A stretch of 35,118 nt of DNA from Oceanobacillus caeni (GCF_019037185.1 NZ_JAHHXM010000025.1:1-35118); one strand, 5' to 3'; shown: positions 7,812 through 17,062, counted from the stretch's first letter. Notes: a model not told the origin generated them from the sequence alone. Made by a program: numbers and translations.

Positions 7812-8228
7812 TTAATCTTGAAACCAGTTAAAAGGCCGGGATTTTTGCGGTGGTTGTTTTTTCGTTTGTTGAAATTGGTCCACTAATTCCTGGACTGCTC
7901 CAATTGTTTTACTTAAATTCTCTACCTGCCCTTGTATTTTATTCATGTCAATATTCTCAGTTAGCTTCATTATTTGGTTCATTAATTCAAGGTTTTTCGA
8001 CTTCGATTTATCTTTTGAATCCTTACTTTTTGAACTATTATCTGTATCCTGTTCTTCTTCATACTTTTGCCAGAAGGGGTCTTCTTCTCCTAGTAAAACC
8101 CACTTTTCATAATATTCTTGCCATGACCTGCCGCTTTTTCTTATCTCTTTGAGTAGTAAAGGTTTATCATTAATAAAGTTTTTAAATGAAGCGACAGATG
8201 GATGCAATTTTGGTTCTTCCTTCTCCAT
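7812..8228 (-). CDS. ylbD: YlbD family putative spore coat protein
   Basis: A 138-residue protein matching the YlbD (coat-associated) family: LHPSVASFKNFINDKP at the start, SWQEYYEKWVLLGEEDPFW at about residues 38-56, then a charged low-complexity linker (SKSKDSKDKSKSK) and a helical C-terminus. An in-frame ATG at 8246 lies upstream of the GGAGGTG ribosome-binding site, so the ATG at 8228 is the real start. The coat role comes from the family name and is not shown by the sequence. Confidence 0.87.
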   Translation of the reverse strand: MEKEEPKLHPSVASFKNFINDKPLLLKEIRKSGRSWQEYYEKWVLLGEEDPFWQKYEEEQDTDNSSKSKDSKDKSKSKNLELMNQIMKLTENIDMNKIQGQVENLSKTIGAVQELVDQFQQTKKQPPQKSRPFNWFQD

Positions 8229-8306
8229 AATTTCACACCTCCGCATAGTCTTTTATACTATATAAATTATGCTTTGTTCCCTTAACTGTGCGAAAGTAAA
8301 AACTAA

Positions 8307-9401
8307 CTATAAAGCTTGCGCTAGGAAATTCTGTGTATAATATAAACGATATACCCCAACCCCAATATGCGTATAGTCTTCACTTAACAATGCTTCACGA
8401 TGTCCTTCACTGTTCAGCCAACCTTCCATTGCTGCCGGAGCATCTGTATATTGTGCCGCAATATTTTCAGCTGCAGATAAATAAAATACCTCTTTTTCTG
8501 CTAATCTTTCCTTTAACCCTTCACCATCTAATCCAAAATGTGAGAAATAATTATTTTCCGCCATATCTTTGCTATGATCATATGCTACTTTTCTAACTGT
8601 ATTTTCCCATTTTAATGGTTTACTACCTTGCCTTACTCTCATCACATTTGTTATATCAAATACTTGTTTTTCCATTCCATTTTCAACCTTTTCCCATTCT
8701 TGGTCATTTAATTTAGGGGCTTCAGGTAGACTTCCACGATAAACAATTTCGTATGGTTGATGCATTAATAACACATCCGCTTTCAAAATCCTTATAGATG
8801 ACAACTTTTTAGTAAATGTATCAAAATATAATTGCATAAACGTATCATCTGATAGTTTTACTAATGGGCTTGTTTCTACATCCTCTTTTGTCAAACGAAA
8901 TATATAGGAAGATTTTGAGTCGCTGTATTCCACTTCATTTGAAAAGCCGTATTTATCAGACAACTCTTCATACGCTTCCCCAATAGATATAGAATCATAT
9001 TCCATTTGATCACCTATTATATAAACCGAAATAATTTTTTCATTTAATATTCCAAATTGAAGATACTCTGAATAACCATTTTGATAGACCCACCAATCAT
9101 AACCATAGGCACTTGGATCTTTGCGTTCAGGCTCTCCAAACTCATTTAATAATTCACTTTTTGAGAGTCCTATCCAGCCAAGCATACTTTTATTAAAATC
9201 ACTATCTGTATTTGACTTTGATTGAAGTTTTATCATTTTACTAGAATGATCACTTACTTTTTCAATTGTTTGACAGGAAGTTTCATAGGAGTTCATAAAA
9301 AAAATCATGATAAATGCTAAAATAGTAATGATAAGTATTCCTTTGAAAACCCGCACTGGACGTCCCCCTCTTCTCTTATCAAATGAGAATTTATAATTCA
9401 T
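8307..9401 (-). CDS. ylbC: CAP-domain (SCP/PR-1) protein YlbC
   Basis: A 364-residue secreted or membrane-anchored protein. A basic N-terminus and one hydrophobic segment (about residues 20-38, LIITILAFIMIFF) form a signal anchor; a CAP-associated N-terminal domain follows at about 75-215 (IGLSKSELLNEFGEPERKD starts it), and a C-terminal CAP/SCP domain at about 245-364 contains the N-x-x-R-x-x, SHFGLDGEG, AAENIAA and GWLNSEGHREALL blocks. The biochemical role is unknown. The ribosome-binding site for the ATG at 9401 is poor, so the start is less certain. ylbB, next to ylbC in B. subtilis, is missing here. Confidence 0.88.
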   Translation of the reverse strand: MNYKFSFDKRRGGRPVRVFKGILIITILAFIMIFFMNSYETSCQTIEKVSDHSSKMIKLQSKSNTDSDFNKSMLGWIGLSKSELLNEFGEPERKDPSAYGYDWWVYQNGYSEYLQFGILNEKIISVYIIGDQMEYDSISIGEAYEELSDKYGFSNEVEYSDSKSSYIFRLTKEDVETSPLVKLSDDTFMQLYFDTFTKKLSSIRILKADVLLMHQPYEIVYRGSLPEAPKLNDQEWEKVENGMEKQVFDITNVMRVRQGSKPLKWENTVRKVAYDHSKDMAENNYFSHFGLDGEGLKERLAEKEVFYLSAAENIAAQYTDAPAAMEGWLNSEGHREALLSEDYTHIGVGVYRLYYTQNFLAQAL

Positions 9402-9461
9402 TCTATGTTCATTGGAGCTGATTCATTCTTTTTCTCTATCATTTTTACTATAATCCTCTTG

Positions 9462-9582
9462 TATTTATCTCACCTCAAGCTTCTAGGGAAACAAAGGAGG
9501 TAGATGGGTACCAACTGCCCTTAAAGTGCGACTAACCTTTAAGTGGGGGATGAAGCAAAACCACTGATGGAAGTCTTCTTTA
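9462..9582 (+). repeat. Two-hairpin structured repeat, family A copy 3 (degenerate)
   Basis: A plus-strand copy of the element at 6864 and 18030. It has the shared start TATTTATCTCACCTC, the AAAGGAGGTAGATGGG block, GTGGGGGATGAAG, and the shared end CCACTGATGGAAGTCTTC. The first arm of stem 1 is deleted and stem 2 is mismatched, so this copy has decayed. It fills most of the gap between ylbC and ylbA. Confidence 0.7.
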
Positions 9583-9614
9583 TATCAATATTCCATTATT
9601 AAAAATATTATCAA

Positions 9615-9643
9615 TTGCATCTTAAGCGTTTTCGTACTATTAT
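9615..9643 (+). promoter_or_regulatory. Candidate sigma-A promoter of ylbA
   Basis: TTGCAT (9615-9620), 17-nt spacer, TATTAT (9638-9643), 33 nt before the ylbA start. The -35 is a poor match. Confidence 0.4.
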
Positions 9644-9675
9644 AAGTTAATGAGGACTATATGGAGGTGAATAAA

Positions 9676-10044
9676 ATGAGAATTGAAAATACTGGTATTG
9701 ATGATATGGTTGTAGATTTAAAACCTTTAGATCATCTTACAGGTAAAAATGCCTTTATTCGCGCTGGTCAATGGGATTATGAACGTGTAACGTATGATTA
9801 CAAAATTGGTTCAAAAGAAAAGAATATTACATACTATATTCGTATTCAAGGTTATGCACTAGAAGGAGATGTCGATAGTGGAAACGCTGTAATTAAATTG
9901 CTTACTCCACTATTAGGTAAACATTATTACCCACATGGTATCGAATATGGAGAAGAAGAAAACTTCCCCTCTGACATTGTAGAGCGTGCAAACACATTGC
10001 TTACTAAAGTAGCTTCGGATTTAGTACCTTACAAAAAGGATTAA
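9676..10044 (+). CDS. ylbA: YugN-family protein YlbA
   Basis: A 122-residue conserved Bacillaceae protein, function unknown. The family core is plain: IRAGQWDYERVTYDYKIG near residues 26-45, YYIRIQGYALEGDVDSGNAVIKLLTPLLGKHYYPHGIEYGE at about 55-98. An in-frame ATG at 9661 begins the GGAGGT ribosome-binding site itself, so the ATG at 9676 is the start. It is monocistronic and followed by its own terminator. It lies between the ylb and cta blocks, as in B. subtilis. Confidence 0.9.
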   Translation: MRIENTGIDDMVVDLKPLDHLTGKNAFIRAGQWDYERVTYDYKIGSKEKNITYYIRIQGYALEGDVDSGNAVIKLLTPLLGKHYYPHGIEYGEEENFPSDIVERANTLLTKVASDLVPYKKD

Positions 10045-10048
10045 TAGA

Positions 10049-10085
10049 AAAGGTGAGAACTTAAACAAGTTCTCACCTTTTTCTA
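10049..10085 (+). terminator. Terminator of ylbA
   Basis: A 12-bp perfect stem, AAAGGTGAGAAC (10049-10060) with GTTCTCACCTTT (10069-10080), then TTCT. The A run on the left could also serve transcripts arriving from the minus strand (ctaM). Confidence 0.88.
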
Positions 10086-10145
10086 TGTAAGTAAGAAAAT
10101 ATATAATTTAGCTTTTTAAATCATCTACCAGCTCCAGAGCCTGCT

Positions 10146-10601
10146 CTAAAATCCCCAAATTGCTCTAAACAGATTTGTAGTTTCTCCAACACCCCAAAAA
10201 ACATATAGAAATAGATAAACCATTACTCCTGTAATAGCCGTTGCGAACCAAATAATAGCAGTATATGGTCCAATCTTTCTATGTTTCGTGATATTTCGCT
10301 TAAAAGCAAGTGTCAAAGTAATAATCCCAAATACAGCTCCAGTAGTCGCTAATATAATATGGAAAATTAAAAAGATGGTATAATATATTTCTAAATCTTT
10401 AGGCCCTCCGAATGAGGTATTTCCCAAAAAAATCGTTCGAGACATATAAATAATAAAAAATAATAACGCACTAATTGAAGCTGCAATCATCGTCTTTTTA
10501 TGTGCTTTCTCTTTCCCTTTAGCGATAAAGTTCCAACCAAAAGCCATAAAAATCGCACTTAATACAATAAAAAACGTACTTATCGTTGGTAAAAAAGGCA
10601 T
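10146..10601 (-). CDS. ctaM: DUF420 (CtaM/YozB-like) membrane protein, oxidase assembly
   Basis: A 151-residue protein with four hydrophobic segments of the DUF420 family. In Staphylococcus aureus the family member CtaM is needed for activity of the aa3 menaquinol oxidase; the B. subtilis relative is YozB. Conserved histidines include those in FHIILATTGAVFG and KHRKIGPYTAIIW. It lies 34 bp downstream of ctaG and close to the caa3 structural genes, which supports a role in maturing the oxidase; the exact chemistry is unknown. Start ATG has a GGAGAT-like ribosome-binding site. Confidence 0.85.
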   Translation of the reverse strand: MPFLPTISTFFIVLSAIFMAFGWNFIAKGKEKAHKKTMIAASISALLFFIIYMSRTIFLGNTSFGGPKDLEIYYTIFLIFHIILATTGAVFGIITLTLAFKRNITKHRKIGPYTAIIWFATAITGVMVYLFLYVFWGVGETTNLFRAIWGF

Positions 10602-10635
10602 ATTTCTCTAATCTCCTCTCATAGAATATATTTGC

Positions 10636-11547
10636 TTAATGTGTTTCTATACTAGAGTTGTTACTTGGTAATGGATCAATTTTAGTTCCTTCAGATTTAA
10701 ACCAATTTAAGAGTATACTAACTAAAACAGAACCATATACAATTTCCTGAATAACTTTCATAATAATTCCACCAAATTGTTGATCAATCATAGTGCTTAA
10801 TGGTGAAAACATCTCTGGTCCAGATAATGAGGAAGAAATACCATTTAACACATCTGTCGGAACACATAAGCTTAATGCTGTTAACCAAGCGCCTTCACTC
10901 GAATATGCTGCATATAATGGGGATGACGCAAAAATAATTAACGCACAAGCAGGAGTGATTAATACACTATTCGCAAAGATATACCCTATTTTAAGTAATG
11001 GTTTTAAATGGTCATATTTTTTAACAGGGTTTAATAATGGTAACCACATGATAAACGCTGCAAAAAATAGAATTAAATGAATCAGTGTATGGGCAACTGG
11101 TGTTGATTTAGAAAAATTAAATACAATTGGAATATGATAGATACTAAAGAGACCATTAAAAAATAACATAGAGATAATAGGTCTTGTTAAGAATCGAATT
11201 ATATTACCAATTATATTCGCTTCATAAACTTTTTTCCAAATCCATGTTGGTAAACCTTTAATAATCAAAATAGGAACAAATATGATGAATACAGCCATTT
11301 GTATCATATGTGTTAATAACATGATATGCGATAATAAATCGATGGGCGAGCCTTTTGTAATATATATCAATACTAAACCTAAATAAAAAGAAAATTGCTG
11401 ACTTGTTGTAGGTTTAGTATCCCCCCCAAATCTCTCATGATATGGTCCAGTAACGAAATAATAGATTAAGGCAAGGCTGATAAGAAATAACATTAAATAG
11501 GGACTCCATAGCGCTCTGAAACCAAATATCTGCAGTTCTAACCACAT
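10636..11547 (-). CDS. ctaG: Cytochrome c oxidase assembly factor CtaG
   Basis: A multi-span membrane protein of the caa3_CtaG family, 303 residues, with about seven hydrophobic segments. In B. subtilis CtaG is required to form active cytochrome caa3, probably at the CuB site. Family hallmarks include the start ELQIFGFRALWSPYL, the LLTHMIQMAVFIIFVPILIIKGLP helix near residue 80 and HTLIHLILFFAAFIMWLPL near 155. Two in-frame ATGs are six nt apart (11553 and 11547); GGAG is only three nt before the first, so I prefer the second. It follows ctaF across a terminator, so a separate promoter is likely (TATAAT on the minus strand at 11578-11583). Confidence 0.92.
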   Translation of the reverse strand: MWLELQIFGFRALWSPYLMLFLISLALIYYFVTGPYHERFGGDTKPTTSQQFSFYLGLVLIYITKGSPIDLLSHIMLLTHMIQMAVFIIFVPILIIKGLPTWIWKKVYEANIIGNIIRFLTRPIISMLFFNGLFSIYHIPIVFNFSKSTPVAHTLIHLILFFAAFIMWLPLLNPVKKYDHLKPLLKIGYIFANSVLITPACALIIFASSPLYAAYSSEGAWLTALSLCVPTDVLNGISSSLSGPEMFSPLSTMIDQQFGGIIMKVIQEIVYGSVLVSILLNWFKSEGTKIDPLPSNNSSIETH

Positions 11548-11683
11548 AAGCATTCACTCCATAAGGGTTTTATCTTCATTATACAGTATCCATTTCATAT
11601 AAACCTATTAAATTTGTGAAGAAATACAAACAAATAACATTAAAAATGATTTGAATTTAACTTAAAAGTTATTTAAAGATAAT

Positions 11684-11715
11684 AAAAAGATCGGGAACAC
11701 TATCCCGATCTTTTT
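11684..11715 (-). terminator. Terminator of the ctaB-F operon
   Basis: Stem AAAAAGATCGGGA (11684-11696) with TCCCGATCTTTTT (11703-11715), 13 bp, followed on the minus strand by ATTATC. It sits just after the ctaF stop. Confidence 0.88.
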
Positions 11716-11725
11716 ATATAGGTTT

Positions 11726-12043
11726 TTACCACCAAATAATTGTAGTAAAGGTAAGAACTGTTACAGCCGCAATCCAAATACCACCATAAATCAAGGAAGA
11801 AATTACTTCATGACCTTTATCTTTCATATGCATGAAATAATAAAATTGGAATCCAACTTGTACTAGAGCTAAGATCAAAATAAGTGGTATTACATATGTC
11901 TTATTCATTCCTGCTCCGACTGCAATAAAAGCAACTAAAGTAAAGATAATCATTAACGCGAAAGTTATTACTTGATGTTTCATTTCTTCTTTTTGCTTTT
12001 GCTTTTTGAAGGAATTAATTTTATTGATATTTGCACCTGTCAT
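11726..12043 (-). CDS. ctaF: Cytochrome c oxidase subunit IV (caa3, CtaF)
   Basis: Small subunit of the caa3 cytochrome c oxidase, 105 residues, with a charged N-terminus and three membrane helices (about 25-45, 50-70, 80-103), as usual for CtaF/CoxD. The segment QVGFQFYYFMHMKDKGHE is typical. The GGTGAG ribosome-binding site lies inside the end of ctaE, only three nt separate the genes, and translation is probably coupled. It is last in the operon. Confidence 0.95.
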   Translation of the reverse strand: MTGANINKINSFKKQKQKEEMKHQVITFALMIIFTLVAFIAVGAGMNKTYVIPLILILALVQVGFQFYYFMHMKDKGHEVISSLIYGGIWIAAVTVLTFTTIIWW

Positions 12044-12046
12044 AAA

Positions 12047-12664
12047 TTAACTCACCATCCCCATCAAGTATACAACTGTAAAGATAAATACCCAAACAAC
12101 ATCAATAAAATGCCAATAGATAGCGAATGTGTTGTATTTTGGTGCGTTGTAAAGACTTAACCCTCTTTTTGCATTTCGAACCATTAGTGCTGTTAACCAG
12201 CTAAGACCAAATACTACGTGGCCACCGTGGAACCCAACTAATGTATAGAACGCTGATCCGAATGCTGAAGAGCGGAATGTAAAACTATAATCAGTAATAT
12301 AGTGTGTAAACTCATAAATTTCAAAACCTAAGAATCCTAGACCAAGTAATGCAGTAATTCCAAACCATAATTGCATCTTTTTGAAATCATGGTTTTTCAT
12401 ATGATATATAGCATATACACTAGTTAAAGAACTTGTTAACAAGAGAATAGTCATAACAAATACAAGTTCTAAACCAAATAGTTCTTGGGAAGAAGGTCCA
12501 CCAGCAGTTGAGTTTCTTAACGCCAAATAGGTTGCAAAGAAACTAGCAAAAAGAACTGTTTCACCACCAAGGAAAAACCATAATCCAAGATACTTATGTT
12601 TCCCCTCATGAGTAGCCTTAGCTGGATCATGAATTTCTGGACTCAAGGAATGATCGTGACTCAT
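12047..12664 (-). CDS. ctaE: Cytochrome c oxidase subunit III (caa3, CtaE)
   Basis: Subunit III of the caa3 oxidase, 205 residues with five membrane helices, the short bacterial form. Signature stretches are GLWFFLGGETVLFASFFATYLALR at the start, TLVGFHGGHVVFG near 140 and YWHFIDVVWVFIFTVVYL near the end. It starts one nt after the ctaD stop with its ribosome-binding site inside ctaD, so translation is probably coupled. Confidence 0.97.
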   Translation of the reverse strand: MSHDHSLSPEIHDPAKATHEGKHKYLGLWFFLGGETVLFASFFATYLALRNSTAGGPSSQELFGLELVFVMTILLLTSSLTSVYAIYHMKNHDFKKMQLWFGITALLGLGFLGFEIYEFTHYITDYSFTFRSSAFGSAFYTLVGFHGGHVVFGLSWLTALMVRNAKRGLSLYNAPKYNTFAIYWHFIDVVWVFIFTVVYLMGMVS

Positions 12665-12665
12665 C

Positions 12666-14522
12666 TTAATCTGCCTCCTTTTCTAGATCTTCTTTATGAA
12701 TATGATGACCGTGATCATCTTTCAAAGATCTTATTAGCATAGAGCCTATTGCAATTACCATACCTGCAAATAGAACAATTAGCCAAGATTTATTATCGAC
12801 TTGATAGATAAATCCAAAGGAAGCTATAAAGAATCCGATTGAAATGACTACCGGCAAAATAGAACCATTAGGCATGTGAATGTCATCAAGAGGTTCAGCT
12901 GGAGTCATTTTCGTATTTCCATCCATTTTTTCAATCCAGTAAGGATCTAAACCACGAACTAATGGTAATTGTTTAAAATTATATTCTGGTGCTGGAGATG
13001 AAATAGCCCACTCTAATGTACGACCTGTACCCCATGGGTCATTAGCAGCTTTTTCTCCTTTAGCTGTTGTGTAAATAATATTAATAATAAATACTATTGA
13101 ACCAGCAGCCATAAAGAATGCACCAATTGTACTGATAAGGTTTCCTGTATCCAATCCTTGGTTTTCTAGGAACACCCAATAACGACGAGGCATACCCATT
13201 AATCCTAGGAAATGTTGAATAAAGAAAGTTAAATGGAAACCAATAAAGAATAACCAAAATGCAATCTTACCCATAGTTTCATTAAGCACTTTACCGAAAA
13301 ATTTTGGCCACCAATAATGTAAACCTGCTAAAATACCGAATACTACCCCACCTACGATAACATAGTGGAAATGGGCAATAACGAAATAGGTATCATGGTA
13401 TTGGAAGTCAGCAGTCGAAGCACCTAGCATTACCCCAGTCATCCCACCAATAGTAAATGACGGAATAAATCCTAATGCCCATAACATTGCTGAATTAATT
13501 TTAATACTTCCACCCCACATGGTTGCAAGCCAGTTAAAAATCTTAATACCAGTGGGTACTGCAATAGCCATTGTACCTACCGCAAAAATAGAGTTTGCTA
13601 CGGGACCAAGACCTACTGTAAACATGTGGTGAGCCCAAACCATAAATCCTAGAAACGCGATTAAGAATGTTGCAAATACCATTGATGAATACCCAAATAA
13701 ACGTTTCTTAGAGAATGTCGGAATGATTTCACTAAAGATACCGAAAGCCGGTAGAATCAAAATATAAACTTCTGGGTGCCCAAAAATCCAGAATAAGTGT
13801 TGCCAAATAACAGAGTTACCACCAAGTGCGACATCAAAGAATGCTGATCCAAACATGCGGTCAAACTGAAGTAAAAATAAACCTACAGTTAATGCTGGGA
13901 ACGCAAATAGAATAAGAATACTAGCTACAAAAGTAGTCCAAGTAAATAGCGGCATCCGCATGTATGTCATTCCCGGTCCACGCATAGTAACAATAGTAAC
14001 AAGGAAATTAATTCCCCCCATTAATGTACCGGCGCCAGATAATTGTAGACCCATAACATAATAGTCTAAACCGTGACCTGGTGAGGAAGTAGACAATGGA
14101 GCATATCCAGTCCAACCAGCATCAGGTGCACCACCGAAGAACCAACTTAGGTTCATTAAAATACCACCAAGTAAGAATAACCAAAAACCTAGTGAATTCA
14201 AGAATGGAAACGCAACATCTCGCGCCCCAATTTGAAGTGGCATAACACCATTCATAAAACCTAATAACATAGGCATGGCCGCAAAGAAAATCATTGTTGT
14301 ACCATGCATTGTAATCATTTCATTGTATAAACCTGCACTAATAAAATCATTTTCTGGTTTAATTAGTTGAATCCGTATAATTAGAGCTTCAATACCTCCA
14401 AGCAGGAAAAAGAATGCACCCGCCGCTAGATACATATTACCGATTTTTTTATGGTCAACAGTTGTTAAATAGTCCCATAAAATAGCACCGAAGCCCTTTT
14501 TCTGAGTAGATGCTATACTCAA
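12666..14522 (-). CDS. ctaD: Cytochrome c oxidase subunit I (caa3, CtaD)
   Basis: Catalytic heme-copper subunit carrying heme a and the heme a3-CuB site, 618 residues, about 14 hydrophobic segments. Ligand motifs are present: MHGTTMIFF (heme a), HPEVYILILPAFG with the His-Tyr pair of the CuB site, WAHHMFT (the two other CuB histidines) and AHFHYVIVGG (heme a3 and heme a). The C-terminal extension to RSLKDDHGHHIHKEDLEKEAD matches Bacillus CtaD. The frame extends to an ATG at 14552, but GGGAGG lies inside that extension, 8 nt before a TTG at 14522, which gives the family N-terminus (SIASTQKKGFGAILWDYLTTVDHKK); I therefore chose the TTG. Confidence 0.96.
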   Translation of the reverse strand: MSIASTQKKGFGAILWDYLTTVDHKKIGNMYLAAGAFFFLLGGIEALIIRIQLIKPENDFISAGLYNEMITMHGTTMIFFAAMPMLLGFMNGVMPLQIGARDVAFPFLNSLGFWLFLLGGILMNLSWFFGGAPDAGWTGYAPLSTSSPGHGLDYYVMGLQLSGAGTLMGGINFLVTIVTMRGPGMTYMRMPLFTWTTFVASILILFAFPALTVGLFLLQFDRMFGSAFFDVALGGNSVIWQHLFWIFGHPEVYILILPAFGIFSEIIPTFSKKRLFGYSSMVFATFLIAFLGFMVWAHHMFTVGLGPVANSIFAVGTMAIAVPTGIKIFNWLATMWGGSIKINSAMLWALGFIPSFTIGGMTGVMLGASTADFQYHDTYFVIAHFHYVIVGGVVFGILAGLHYWWPKFFGKVLNETMGKIAFWLFFIGFHLTFFIQHFLGLMGMPRRYWVFLENQGLDTGNLISTIGAFFMAAGSIVFIINIIYTTAKGEKAANDPWGTGRTLEWAISSPAPEYNFKQLPLVRGLDPYWIEKMDGNTKMTPAEPLDDIHMPNGSILPVVISIGFFIASFGFIYQVDNKSWLIVLFAGMVIAIGSMLIRSLKDDHGHHIHKEDLEKEAD

Positions 14523-14563
14523 AACATTAACCTCCCTTTGTATGTCTTTCATCCCAAATAACT

Positions 14564-15625
14564 TTAGTCAATAATTCCGCCTGCACTTTCAGGATTCACA
14601 TCTGAATGGTCTAATTGCATTAAGTATTCAGCAATTTTTTCAGCTTCATCTCTTGAAACTTCAGGGTAATTACCAGTCATTTTATTTCCTGGTTTAATTG
14701 ACTCAGGATCCATAATCCAGTCTACTAAGTTTTCTTTTGTAGGTTCTAAAATACCTGCAACTGCAGTACGGTTTGCGTAGTTAGTTAAATTCGGACCAAC
14801 TGCTACTGGTGAAGAACCGATTGCATGACAAGCCATACAATTATTAGCTTCAAATAAATCCTGTCCTTCGGATGCAACCGCATCTTGTGGCTTTTCTTCT
14901 GGATTCACATTCTTCATATCTTCAACCCATTGATCAAATTCATCTTGGCTAACTGCAACAACTTTAAAGTCCATCAATGAGTGTGATGGGCCACAAAGCT
15001 CCGCACATTTACCCCAATATACCCCTTCTTCATATGCTTCTATAAACATTGTGTTTACGTTCTCAGGGTTAGCATCCATTTTCCCAGAAATAGTTGGTAC
15101 CCAGAATGAATGGATAACATCAGATGATTGAATATCTAGGTATACTTTTTTCCCAACTGGAACATATAAGTCCTGACTTGTTTGAATTTCTTCACCTTTG
15201 TAATCAAAATGCCACCAGTATTGATTACCTGTAACTTCAACCTTTATAGAACTCTCAGCTTCTGCAGTATCGGCTAAATCAAAAATAGTGATAATTGTTG
15301 GAATAGCTAATACAAATACTAAAACAATCGGTATTGCAGTCCAGACAATCTCTAAAGTGTGATTTCCCTCTACTTGTTTAGGGATATAATCTTCTCTCCC
15401 TTTCTTTTCGCGGAATCTAACTACAGCTATCGTAAAAATAATTGCTACAATTATAAATACCGCAGTCATGATAACGATAGAAAGAATCATGATATCCATT
15501 GATTTTTCTGCTCCATATCCTTTTGGATCTAGAGCTGTTAAGTTTTCTTTACCACATGCTGATAAAACAATTGCTGTAAAACTTAACATTAGTAAAGTTT
15601 TCAATTTTCCCATCCAATGACTCAT
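14564..15625 (-). CDS. ctaC: Cytochrome c oxidase subunit II with fused cytochrome c (CtaC)
   Basis: Electron-entry subunit of the caa3 oxidase, 353 residues. A lipoprotein signal ends in LSAC (Cys24), two membrane helices follow (about 45-70 and 92-117), then the CuA cupredoxin domain with His172, Cys207, Cys211, His215 and Met218 (CAELCGPSHSLM), and a C-terminal cytochrome c domain with CMACH at 263-267. The fused heme c defines caa3. An upstream in-frame ATG at 15685 would add 20 charged residues before the signal peptide; the ATG at 15625 follows AGAGGT and gives a normal lipoprotein start. Confidence 0.96.
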   Translation of the reverse strand: MSHWMGKLKTLLMLSFTAIVLSACGKENLTALDPKGYGAEKSMDIMILSIVIMTAVFIIVAIIFTIAVVRFREKKGREDYIPKQVEGNHTLEIVWTAIPIVLVFVLAIPTIITIFDLADTAEAESSIKVEVTGNQYWWHFDYKGEEIQTSQDLYVPVGKKVYLDIQSSDVIHSFWVPTISGKMDANPENVNTMFIEAYEEGVYWGKCAELCGPSHSLMDFKVVAVSQDEFDQWVEDMKNVNPEEKPQDAVASEGQDLFEANNCMACHAIGSSPVAVGPNLTNYANRTAVAGILEPTKENLVDWIMDPESIKPGNKMTGNYPEVSRDEAEKIAEYLMQLDHSDVNPESAGGIID

Positions 15626-15692
15626 GTATTCATACCTCTCTTTCTCCTTATGTCTGATACATTTATAAAATTTTTTAAACAACAAGGTAGAG

Positions 15693-16634
15693 CTAATTAA
15701 AAATTGGTAAAGTTACGATAATCATTAGTAAAAAAACAATTGTTAAATAGTTTAAAGAATATATAAACATCATATTCGCCCACTTTAAATCATCTTTGAC
15801 AAAAAATCCTTTAAAACCTATGATTATCCACCCAATATTTAATAGCGTGGAAATTACTACGAATACCATACCTAGTGATGTCATAAAAAAAGGTAATGGT
15901 AATAAGCAAAGAGTATATATCACAATTTGTCGCTTAGTTATTTCAAATCCATAAACGACAGGTAACATTGGTACTCCAGCTTCTTTATAGTCTTCCGTCT
16001 TCTTCATCGCTAAAGATAGGAAATGTGGTGTCTGCCAAATAAACATAATTAAAAATAATACTAAAGGAATAATGTGGAATTCTGGACTTATAGCAGCCCA
16101 TCCAATAAGTGGGGGCATAGCTCCAGAAAAACTACCAACAATCGTATTTAACGTTGTTTTTCTTTTAGACCACATTGTATAAAAGATGACATACACAATC
16201 CAACCAAAGAAAGCAAAAAGGGTCGCCTCTATCGTTGTAAAAGATAATAGAAGTAAACCAATAGTTGTGGTTACAAGTCCTATTATTAGTACGGATTTAA
16301 GCGAAAAGAATCCAGTTACCGTAGGACGATTTTTAGTTCGTTCCATTTTTGGATCAATATCTACATCGAACCAATTATTAACGATACAACCGCCCGCTAT
16401 AACTAAAGCGCTTCCCAGTAGGGTCAAAGCTATAACATCCCAATGGTACTTAAGGGAAGAATCAGTAAAATAAATTGCTAACCATATTCCAGTAAAAGTA
16501 GTAATTAAATTGGAATTAATGATTCCAACCTTAATTAAGGCTTTTATTTCTGTAATTAATGTCTTGAATTTTTGTCTTGTAGATACTGTTGAATCTTGTA
16601 TTATTTCTCTGTACGGCGCACCCGCTTTATTCAT
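15693..16634 (-). CDS. ctaB: Protoheme IX farnesyltransferase (heme O synthase)
   Basis: Adds the farnesyl chain to heme B, giving heme O, the precursor of the heme A used by CtaD. The 313-residue UbiA-family protein has the prenyl-diphosphate motif NNWFDVDIDPKMERTKNRP near residue 85-103, a second aspartate-rich loop near KKTEDYKEAGVPMLP, and about nine membrane helices. GGGGG tracts upstream of the ATG provide the ribosome-binding site. It is first in ctaB-C-D-E-F and divergent from ctaA, so the two heme steps flank one control region. Confidence 0.95.
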   Translation of the reverse strand: MNKAGAPYREIIQDSTVSTRQKFKTLITEIKALIKVGIINSNLITTFTGIWLAIYFTDSSLKYHWDVIALTLLGSALVIAGGCIVNNWFDVDIDPKMERTKNRPTVTGFFSLKSVLIIGLVTTTIGLLLLSFTTIEATLFAFFGWIVYVIFYTMWSKRKTTLNTIVGSFSGAMPPLIGWAAISPEFHIIPLVLFLIMFIWQTPHFLSLAMKKTEDYKEAGVPMLPVVYGFEITKRQIVIYTLCLLPLPFFMTSLGMVFVVISTLLNIGWIIIGFKGFFVKDDLKWANMMFIYSLNYLTIVFLLMIIVTLPIFN

Positions 16635-17062
16635 ACACCCCTATACCCCCTTTATCACAATGTCAATGTTGTAAATTCTCGGAATCCATTAAAAAGGACG
16701 ACTAATGAAATAATATCACGAAAAGATAAGATAATCCATAAACCCATACTGACTACTATCTTAGCACGGTGTACGCCTTGAAAGTGTGACAAAAATTCGA
16801 ACTTTAGCAAAACATTGTGAATATTCAATGAAACTATGTATCCTTACTACTTATATACTGTATTAGCAATTATTCCCTAATCTATTTCTAGCAAACTCTA
16901 GACAATATTGCAAGGTTTTTTACATTTTACATAGTGAAAATAGGATTTTGTCGTGTTATATTAATGATGTAAGAGCTTTTATTGGATTATTTATGATGAT
17001 AATATTAATATTAGGAGGATTGTATTTATACTATACATCACAAAGTGAGGCATACATATATT
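16635..17062. other. Divergent ctaB/ctaA control region
   Basis: 428 bp without a gene. In B. subtilis the equivalent region carries ResD-dependent control. Here I see an extended -10, TGTTATATT (16954-16962), as a possible ctaA promoter, and a perfect palindrome TGAATATTCA (16818-16827). No confident ResD, Fnr or Rex site and no clear ctaB promoter could be read. Confidence 0.35.

Noticed and set aside
10793-11080. 95-codon frame antisense to ctaG
   Set aside because: It lies wholly inside the well-supported ctaG gene.
16811-16830. Palindrome TGAATATTCA as a Rex, Fnr or Fur site in the cta control region
   Set aside because: The core is palindromic, but the flanks do not complete a Rex (TTGTGAA-TTCACAA) or Fnr (TGTGA-N6-TCACA) site; kept only as a note.
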